The position numbers and the translations under genes were made by a program. The notes beneath the pieces were generated by a model. It had not been told where the DNA came from, ran no database searches, and saw only the letters and a list, made by a program, of their open reading frames with translations. From DASXRC01 sp036506495 (GTDB taxonomy: Bacteria > Actinomycetota > Actinomycetes > Mycobacteriales > Micromonosporaceae): 6,371 bases of DNA. Location: assembly GCA_036506495.1 (NCBI GenBank), contig DASXRQ010000107.1, positions 1-6,371 on the forward strand, in the 5' to 3' direction. Each line of letters opens with the position of its first letter. The stretch's first letter is position 1. Below, one piece after another: positions 1 to 4,518 of this stretch.

Positions 1-367
1 GACCGAGGAGAACCGGTTCCTGGAGGTCACCTACGCCAACGGGGACAAGGAGGTCCTGTACTTCAAGGACTTCAACTCCGGCGCGATGATCCAGAACATC
101 GTGGACCGGGCGAAGAAGATGGCGATCAAGGAGTTCCTCTCCTCGAGGCGCAAGGGCCTCCGCCTACAGCACCTGCTCGAGGCGTGCCTCGACGAGTTCC
201 GCGAGAACGAGGACCTGCCCAACACCACCAACCCGGACGACTGGGCGCGCATCTCCGGCAAGAAGGGCGAGCGGATCGTCTACATCCGTACGCTCGTCTC
301 CGGCGGCAAGGGCGCCGAGTCCGGCCGCGCCATCGACACGGTCACGAACACCGGCCAGTACCTGTAA
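1..367 (+). CDS. arc: Proteasome-associated AAA ATPase ARC/Mpa, C-terminal part (5' end outside window)
   Basis: Reading frame 2 is open from the window edge and encodes the last 121 residues of ARC (Mpa in mycobacteria). This hexameric ring ATPase recognises Pup-tagged proteins, unfolds them and feeds them into the 20S proteasome in the cytoplasm. What is visible is the small C-terminal part after the AAA module. It includes the highly conserved stretches YFKDFNSGAMIQN, ENEDLPNTTNPDDWARISGK and GERIVYIRTLV, and the end GQYL. The penultimate tyrosine of this tail is the known docking element that opens the 20S gate. The AAA Walker motifs and N-terminal coiled coil lie upstream of the window. 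The gene stops with TAA at 365-367, one base before a perfect palindrome. It converges on the LpxA-like gene. The more usual downstream neighbours dop and pup are not next to it here. The assignment rests on recognition of the very conserved C-terminus. Confidence 0.96.
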   Translation, partial: TEENRFLEVTYANGDKEVLYFKDFNSGAMIQNIVDRAKKMAIKEFLSSRRKGLRLQHLLEACLDEFRENEDLPNTTNPDDWARISGKKGERIVYIRTLVSGGKGAESGRAIDTVTNTGQYL

Positions 368-431
368 CGGCCGCCTAGCGGATGGGAGGGCTGGCGCGTA
401 CGCGCCAGCCCTCCCATCCGCTAGGCGGCCG
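368..431. terminator. Perfect 64-bp palindrome, probable bidirectional terminator between convergent genes
   Basis: Every base from 368 to 399 pairs with its partner from 431 down to 400, with no mismatch and no spacer; the centre is GTAC at 398-401. As RNA it would form a 30-bp, very GC-rich stem with a 4-base loop from either strand. It starts directly after the arc stop codon. Its right arm covers the last 11 bases (421-431) of the convergent LpxA-like gene, including the TAG stop at 421-423. Neither side has a T-tract, so it would be a tract-less terminator of the kind often seen in actinomycetes. Bidirectional termination is inferred from position and structure. It could also act as an RNase III substrate or form a cruciform in DNA. 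Confidence 0.85.
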
Positions 432-1134
432 ATCCGCCGCCGCGGGCCTTCTCCCACCAGGCGAACGCCTCGGCGAGCTCGGGGTACCGGTCGACCGGGC
501 CGGGGACCGCCTCCGGTGACGCGTCGGCCCGGTACGCCGCGGCCAGCGCGTCCATCGCCGCGTCTGGCACGCCGGCGCGCTGCATCCCGACCCGGTTGAC
601 ACCCCGCACCCGGGCCGGATTGCCGTAGGTCAGCGCGTACGGCGGCACGTCGCGCGTGATGACCGCCCCCATCCCGACCATCGCTCCGGGAGCCACCACG
701 CGCCGCTGGTGCACGACAGCGCCCATGCCCAGGTTGGCCGCGTCGCCGACCTGAACGTGCCCGCCCATCGTGACCGACGACGCCATCGTCACCCGGTCGC
801 CGACGACGGTGTCGTGGGCGATGTAGACCTTGTTCATGAGGTAGCAGTCGTCGCCGATCGAGGACCGCCCGTGCGACGGCTGGTGCACGCAGGTGAACTC
901 CCGGAAGACGTTCCGGTCGCCGATGACGATGCCCGCGCTGTGCCCGGGCTCGTCCCAGGCCGGGTGCTCGTGCCCGCGGATCTCCGGCGGACCGCCGATC
1001 GTGACGTGCGGCCCGAGCCAGTTGTCGTCGCCCAGCCGGCACGGCCCGAGGATCACCACGTACGGGCCGATCACGTTCCGCTCGCCGAGCTCGACGTCCG
1101 GGCCGAGGACCACGGACGGATGGATCTTGTTCAC
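421..1134 (-). CDS. lpxA: LpxA-type UDP-(amino)sugar acyltransferase, 237 aa, left-handed beta-helix
   Basis: LpxA transfers a (hydroxy)acyl chain from acyl-ACP to the 3-position of UDP-GlcNAc or its 3-amino analogue. Hexapeptide repeats (I/V-G-D-x-x) run from about residue 8 to 160. The LpxA C-terminal helical domain follows (GVNRVGMQRAG at 178-188, then YPELAEAFAWWEKA to the end), so this is not a generic hexapeptide transferase. By-eye alignment with E. coli LpxA gives a constant offset of 18 from His125 on. His125 (catalytic) is His107, His144 is His126, His160 is His142, Asn198 is Asn180 and Arg204 is Arg186. Changed positions are His122 to Tyr104, Gly173 to Met155, His191 to Pro173, Glu200 to Val182 and Arg205 to Ala187. 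The chosen GTG start at 1132-1134 overlaps the upstream stop as GTGA, and the product begins like the family (NKIHPS). An open frame continues further upstream but runs antisense-like through the neighbouring gene. Actinomycetes have no lipid A, so substrate and product are unknown; acyltransferase function is inferred. Confidence 0.88.
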   Translation of the reverse strand: MNKIHPSVVLGPDVELGERNVIGPYVVILGPCRLGDDNWLGPHVTIGGPPEIRGHEHPAWDEPGHSAGIVIGDRNVFREFTCVHQPSHGRSSIGDDCYLMNKVYIAHDTVVGDRVTMASSVTMGGHVQVGDAANLGMGAVVHQRRVVAPGAMVGMGAVITRDVPPYALTYGNPARVRGVNRVGMQRAGVPDAAMDALAAAYRADASPEAVPGPVDRYPELAEAFAWWEKARGGGSAA

Positions 1135-2177
1135 GGGGCGTACGTCACTTCCGGCTCGGGCGTGCCGCGGACGATCCGCCAGCTCCACAGCGCGGCGCCG
1201 CCGGCGGCGATGACGTCCGCCGCGGTGAACACGAGGCGGGACGCCAGCGCGACGCCGAGCGCGACACCGGCGGGCATGAACGCGGATAGGGCGGCCGTCA
1301 GCACCGCCTCTCGGGCGCCGAGCCCTGACGGTGAGATGACCACGAACGTGCCGGCGATCAGCGCGAGCGCGAACGCGCCGATGCACGTGAGCACGCCCCG
1401 CGTGCCGGGCTCGGCCTCCATGTTCGTCAGCAGCCACAGGTGGAGCCCGAAGAACACGAAGGCCAGCCCGCTGAAGCCAATGACCTTCAGCACGCCCGAC
1501 CAGCTCAGCTCATGCCGAAGCGGCTTGCGGCGTACCAGCTTGAGGAACAGCTGCACGAGCGCGGTCAGTACGCGCGGGTGCGAACAGACCAGCGCGACCG
1601 GGACGATGCCGATCACCACGTAGAGCGCGATCGTGCCGGACGTGGATGTGTGCGCGGCGTCGAACAGCGCCCGCAGGCCGAACATGCCGACCACGAGGCC
1701 GGCCGTGATCGACAAGCCAGTGGCCACGATCGAGGCCAGGAATGCGCGGGCCCGGGGCAGGCCGGCCCGTCGGCCGAGCTCCATCTGCAGGACGTACGCC
1801 CACACCCCGCCGGGGAGGTACTTCGCGAGCTGGCCCACGAGATAGATCCGGGCGGTCGCGGGCAGCGAGGCGCGGAACTCCATGTCGGCCAGCGCCGCCC
1901 GCCAGCCCATCGTGTTCGCCGCGTAGCCGAGCAGCGCGGCAACCAGCGACAGCAGCACCGACTGCCAGGCCAGGCCGAGGATCGTCGACTTGACGTCCCG
2001 CCAGGACTCCACGGTCGCGTACAGGATGCCGGCGGCGATCGCGAGGGTCACCAAGATGCGCACCGCCAGGAGCGCCCTGCCGCGCAGGGTGCGCGAGGGT
2101 GCGGCTGTCGGGCGGTCTGGGCCGATCGCGTCCGCTGGCGAGGACAGACCCGTGATCCCGGCAACGGCGTCAGGCAC
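1131..2177 (-). CDS. Lysylphosphatidylglycerol-synthase-TM / YbhN-type integral membrane protein (putative lipid flippase), 348 aa
   Basis: This is a polytopic membrane protein matching the transmembrane half of MprF/LPG synthases, without the aminoacyl-transferase domain. Stand-alone members occur in glycolipid and polysaccharide clusters and are often proposed to move lipids across the membrane. Hydrophobic segments lie near residues 36-56, 71-89, 148-168, 182-198, 233-250, 261-281, 291-308 and 314-341. Family landmarks are GWRAAL (91-96), KYLPGGVW (119-126), the loop SPSGLGARE (282-290), and an Arg/Asp pair in the last helix (Arg324, Asp331). About 35 mostly polar residues precede the first helix. 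I chose GTG at 2175-2177 because AAGGAG lies 5 bases upstream of it; an ATG at 2193-2195 would put that site inside the gene. The stop overlaps the start of the LpxA-like gene by 4 bases, implying translational coupling and a shared role. Flippase activity is inference from the family. Confidence 0.87.
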   Translation of the reverse strand: MPDAVAGITGLSSPADAIGPDRPTAAPSRTLRGRALLAVRILVTLAIAAGILYATVESWRDVKSTILGLAWQSVLLSLVAALLGYAANTMGWRAALADMEFRASLPATARIYLVGQLAKYLPGGVWAYVLQMELGRRAGLPRARAFLASIVATGLSITAGLVVGMFGLRALFDAAHTSTSGTIALYVVIGIVPVALVCSHPRVLTALVQLFLKLVRRKPLRHELSWSGVLKVIGFSGLAFVFFGLHLWLLTNMEAEPGTRGVLTCIGAFALALIAGTFVVISPSGLGAREAVLTAALSAFMPAGVALGVALASRLVFTAADVIAAGGAALWSWRIVRGTPEPEVTYAP

Positions 2178-2182
2178 CTGGA

Positions 2183-2188
2183 CTCCTT
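2183..2188 (-). promoter_or_regulatory. Ribosome binding site AAGGAG, fixes the start of the membrane-protein gene
   Basis: AAGGAG on the minus strand lies 5 bases before the GTG at 2175-2177. It falls inside the longer frame beginning at the ATG at 2193-2195, so it argues for the internal GTG as the true start. Confidence 0.7.
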
Positions 2189-2344
2189 GCAGCATCGCTG
2201 GGAGACCCTGGGTGGCCTCCGCTACTTGAGGTTCGGTACTCGCCCTGCCCCGTCCGACCAGCGACTTACGCTAACACGGGCACTACCTGCCGCGCCGGCT
2301 CGCCGAACAGGATCACCCCGATCCCGGGCCTGGATGCCGCCGCG

Positions 2345-2362
2345 GGTATGGCCTGATACCGT
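2345..2362 (+). promoter_or_regulatory. Candidate extended -10 promoter overlapped by an inverted repeat
   Basis: TGATACCGT at 2354-2362 matches the extended -10 form TGnTAnnnT. Transcription starting about 7 bases after it would leave a leader of roughly 28 bases before the aminotransferase GTG. No good -35 box is visible; the best is TGGATG at 2331-2336, 20 bases away. The inverted repeat GGTAT-6-ATACC (2345-2349 and 2356-2360) overlaps the -10 element, a typical place for a repressor site. Arms of 5 bp are short enough to occur by chance. Confidence 0.3.
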
Positions 2363-2385
2363 CCCGGAGCCAGGTGAACAGGACA

Positions 2386-2391
2386 GAGGAG
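2386..2391 (+). promoter_or_regulatory. Ribosome binding site GAGGAG for the aminotransferase gene
   Basis: GAGGAG ends 5 bases before the GTG at 2397-2399. It selects that GTG over an in-frame ATG at 2335-2337, and over the long open frame that runs back to about 1440 through the opposite-strand gene. Confidence 0.75.
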
Positions 2392-2396
2392 CGTTT

Positions 2397-3500
2397 GTGA
2401 TCCCAATCTCCGTGGTGAGGCTCGACGACCACGCCGAGCGCCTCGCCATCGAGGTGATCCGCAGTGGCCGGCTCGCGCAGGGCCCAATGGTGGAGCGGTT
2501 GGAGCGCCAGTTCGGCGACCTTGTCGGCGTGCCGCACGCGGTCGCGGTGAACAACGGCACCACCGCGCTCGTGGCCGCCCTGCAGGCGTTGGAACTGCGG
2601 CCGGGCGACGAGGTCATCACGAGCCCGTTCACATTCGTGGCCACCCTCAACGCGATCCTGGAGGCCGGCGCCGTCGCCCGGTTCGCGGACATCTCCGCCG
2701 ACGACTTCTGCCTCGACCCGGCCGCGGTGGCCGCCGCGGTCACCGACCGCACCAGGGTCCTCCTGCCGGTGCACCTGTACGGCCAGGCGGCGGACATGGG
2801 CCGGCTGGTGCCGATCGTGGCCGAGCGCGGTCTGCACCTCGTCGAGGACGCCGCCCAGGCCCACGGCGCCACCGCCGACGGCCGCGGTGCGGGCAGCTTC
2901 GGGCTCGGCTGCTTCTCGCTGTACGGCACCAAGAACGTGACCACCGGCGAGGGTGGGATGATCACCACGACCGACGCGGCGCTCGCCGACCGGCTGCGCG
3001 TGCTGCGCAACCAGGGCATGCGGCAGCGGTACCAGTACGAGCTAGCCGGGCACAACTACCGGCTGACCGATCTGCAGGCCGCGCTCGGCGTCGCACAGAT
3101 GGACCGGTACGCCGAGGTGGTGGCGCGGCGCAAGGCCAACGCCGCCGCGCTGTCGGCCGGCCTGGCCGACGTCCCGGGCCTGCGCGTGCCGCGCGAGCTG
3201 CCCGGCCGCTCGCACGTCTGGCACCAGTACACGGTGCTGGTCGACGAGGGCGCCCCGGTGACCCGGGACGAGCTGGCCGAGCGGCTCACCGAGCGGGGGA
3301 TCGGCAGCGGGGTGTACTACCCGAAGGTCGTCTACGACTACGAGTGTTACCGCGGCCACCCGAACGTCGTGCCGGCCGAGGTGCCGGTGGCCGAGCGGGT
3401 CGCGGCCGGCTGCCTGTCGCTGCCGGTGCACCAGTACCTGTCCGACGACGACCTCGACACGATCGTTCAGGCCGTCCGCGACAACATGAAGGCGTCGTAG
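2397..3500 (+). CDS. DegT/DnrJ/EryC1/StrS-family PLP sugar-nucleotide aminotransferase, 367 aa
   Basis: Enzymes of this family transfer an amino group, usually from glutamate, to a keto-sugar nucleotide. Family landmarks are SGRLAQGPMVERLE near the N-terminus, the PLP-phosphate site NNGTTAL (52-58), SPFTFVAT (76-83), EDAAQAHGA (150-158) with Asp151 facing the PLP ring nitrogen, the Schiff-base Lys179 in SLYGTKN followed by TTGEGGM, and HNYRLTDLQAALG (219-231). The C-terminal half carries YYPK and SLPVHQYL. Length is normal for the family. The start is a GTG with GAGGAG 5 bases upstream, and the product begins IPISVV as relatives do. The next gene, a Gfo/Idh/MocA dehydrogenase, starts 2 bases after the stop. 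Such pairs (WbpB/WbpE, WlbA/WlbC, GnnA/GnnB) make 3-amino sugars by C3 oxidation then transamination, so a UDP-3-keto-HexNAc substrate is the best inference. A dTDP-3-keto-6-deoxy-sugar substrate is the main alternative. Confidence 0.93.
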   Translation: MIPISVVRLDDHAERLAIEVIRSGRLAQGPMVERLERQFGDLVGVPHAVAVNNGTTALVAALQALELRPGDEVITSPFTFVATLNAILEAGAVARFADISADDFCLDPAAVAAAVTDRTRVLLPVHLYGQAADMGRLVPIVAERGLHLVEDAAQAHGATADGRGAGSFGLGCFSLYGTKNVTTGEGGMITTTDAALADRLRVLRNQGMRQRYQYELAGHNYRLTDLQAALGVAQMDRYAEVVARRKANAAALSAGLADVPGLRVPRELPGRSHVWHQYTVLVDEGAPVTRDELAERLTERGIGSGVYYPKVVYDYECYRGHPNVVPAEVPVAERVAAGCLSLPVHQYLSDDDLDTIVQAVRDNMKAS

Positions 3501-3502
3501 CG

Positions 3503-4474
3503 ATGCAGACCAATGCCAAGCCCAGGATCGTGCTCGTCGGCGCCGGCTCGATGGGCGCCTTACACGCCCGGGTGGTGGCCCAGTCGAACCGCCTCGACCT
3601 GGTTCGGGTCGTCGACCCGCGACGCGAGGTCGGCGAGCAGGTGGCCGACCGGTTCGGCGCGTCGTGGACGCCGGAGCTCGGCGACCTGGCCGACGCCGAC
3701 GCGGTGATCGTGGCGGCGGCCACCGGGGTCCACTTCGACCTGGCCCGCGCGGTGCTCGGCGCCGGCAAGCCGCTGCTGGTCGAGAAGCCGATCTGCGGCG
3801 ACTACGCCGAAACCGAGGCGGTCCTCGCGCTCGCCGAGCAGAAGCAGCTACCGATCATGTGCGGCTTCCTCGAGCGGTTCAATCCGGCCATCCTGACGAT
3901 CGCACCGATGGTGCGCGAGCCGGTCCACATCGCCGCAGTGCGGCACTCGCCGTACGTGCCTCGGATCCGCACCGGCGTCGCCTGGGACCTGCTCATCCAC
4001 GACGTGGACGCCTGCCTGCGGCTGACCGACGGGCAGCCGGCCTCGGTCCGCGGCGGGCTGGGCTTCTTCCACCCGGGGTCGATGGACGGCGCCGAGGACG
4101 TCGCCGAGGCGGTGATGAGCTTCCCGAGCGGGGCGATCGCGACCGCGTCCGCGAGCCGGATCGGCCAGCGCAAGGTGCGCACGCTGACGGTCGCCGAGAT
4201 GGACCGCACGATCGAGGTGGACCTGCTGCGTCGCGACGTCACCGTCTACCGACACGTTTCGAACGACGTGGAGCTGCCGGATGGGCGCGGCTACCGCCAG
4301 CAGACCGTGATGGAGATCCCGGAGCTGGTGTCCGCCCGGGAGCCCCTCGCGGGCCAGCTCGACCACTTCCTCGGCCTGCTCGACGGGACCGTCGACATCA
4401 AGGAGGAGCGCGACTCGATTCGGCCCGCGCACTGGGTGGTCGCGCAGTTGTTTCCCCAGCCGGCCGCCGGCTGA
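3503..4474 (+). CDS. Gfo/Idh/MocA-family NAD(P)-dependent sugar-nucleotide dehydrogenase, 323 aa
   Basis: The protein has an N-terminal Rossmann fold with GAGSMG (13-18) and an acidic residue after the second strand (VVDPR, 36-40) that favours NAD. The family's EKP motif is at 94-96; Lys95 is the usual catalytic-site lysine. A C-terminal alpha/beta substrate domain carries WDLLIHDVD (161-169), matching the family's HD-containing active-site segment with His166. Length fits GnnA/WlbA/WbpB-type enzymes (about 310-350 aa), which oxidise C3 of a UDP-HexNAc or its uronic acid. The ATG at 3503 follows the aminotransferase stop by 2 bases. There is no strong ribosome binding site, only GAAGG about 11 bases away, so translation is probably coupled. 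It is expected to supply the 3-keto substrate to the preceding aminotransferase. Exact substrate (UDP-GlcNAc, UDP-GlcNAcA or another sugar) cannot be read from the sequence. Confidence 0.92.
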   Translation: MQTNAKPRIVLVGAGSMGALHARVVAQSNRLDLVRVVDPRREVGEQVADRFGASWTPELGDLADADAVIVAAATGVHFDLARAVLGAGKPLLVEKPICGDYAETEAVLALAEQKQLPIMCGFLERFNPAILTIAPMVREPVHIAAVRHSPYVPRIRTGVAWDLLIHDVDACLRLTDGQPASVRGGLGFFHPGSMDGAEDVAEAVMSFPSGAIATASASRIGQRKVRTLTVAEMDRTIEVDLLRRDVTVYRHVSNDVELPDGRGYRQQTVMEIPELVSAREPLAGQLDHFLGLLDGTVDIKEERDSIRPAHWVVAQLFPQPAAG

Positions 4475-4490
4475 CCGCGCGCCGGCGGTC
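4473..4490 (+). repeat. Small inverted repeat after the dehydrogenase stop
   Basis: GACCGC (4473-4478) and GCGGTC (4485-4490) form a 6-bp stem with a 6-base loop overlapping the TGA stop. It may add to termination of the plus-strand pair but is weak by itself. Confidence 0.3.
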
Positions 4491-4494
4491 GCCA

Positions 4495-4518
4495 CCGGCC
4501 GCGGCTAGCCGCGGCCGG
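4495..4518. terminator. Perfect 24-bp palindrome at the second convergent junction, probable bidirectional terminator
   Basis: The 12 bases 4495-4506 are exactly complementary to 4518-4507, centred on GCTAGC, and the stem is almost entirely G and C. The TAG stop of the GT4 gene (4505-4507) is at the centre, so the hairpin covers the gene's last codons. Position between convergent genes 30 bases apart suggests termination in both directions. No T-tract is seen. The design resembles the larger palindrome at 368-431, but GC-rich palindromes of this size also occur by chance in such DNA. Confidence 0.5.

Larger units (their letters stand above)
2178..2396. other. Divergent intergenic region, 219 bp
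   Basis: This is the only substantial gene-free stretch in the window, and it separates the two divergent gene pairs. Both pairs must be read from promoters here or close by. It is slightly less GC-rich near 2262-2276. On the minus strand, TAGCGT (complement of 2268-2273) fits the actinobacterial -10 pattern TAnnnT, but I see no matching -35; use as the leftward promoter is weakly supported. The rightward candidate is listed separately. Frames that cross this region show no recognisable protein and no ribosome binding site of their own. Confidence 0.6.

Noticed and set aside
368..431. Palindrome as a mobile-element end, plasmid origin or telomere-like hairpin
   Set aside because: There is no transposase or replication gene, no flanking direct repeat, and unique unrelated sequence on both sides. 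Its position between convergent stops fits termination.
368..431. Palindrome as an assembly fold-back artefact
   Set aside because: A fold-back would make the sequence beyond the arms complementary too. Symmetry stops exactly at 368 and 431, and both flanking genes read correctly into it. Long reads would still be a fair check.
164..1042. Other long open frames in this and similar places (also 709-1623 plus, 3664-4575 plus, 4547-5425 plus)
   Set aside because: They lie opposite to or out of frame with clear genes, consist of Arg/Ala/Gly/Pro-rich sequence, and show no motifs. Such shadows are expected in GC-rich DNA with few stop codons.
1135..1437. 101-codon upstream extension of the LpxA-like frame
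   Set aside because: It overlaps the coding sequence of the membrane protein in another frame, is Arg/Ala-rich and unlike LpxA. The GTGA overlap at 1131-1134 gives a natural start.
1131..2177. Annotating the membrane protein as a lysylphosphatidylglycerol synthase
   Set aside because: Only the transmembrane region is present; the cytosolic aminoacyl-tRNA transferase domain is absent, so no lysyl transfer is expected.
1440..2396. Long N-terminal extension of the aminotransferase reading frame (an open frame of 686 codons)
   Set aside because: It runs antisense through the membrane-protein gene, has low-complexity Arg/Gln/Ala-rich composition and no family resemblance. The GTG at 2397 has a good ribosome binding site and matches the family's N-terminus.
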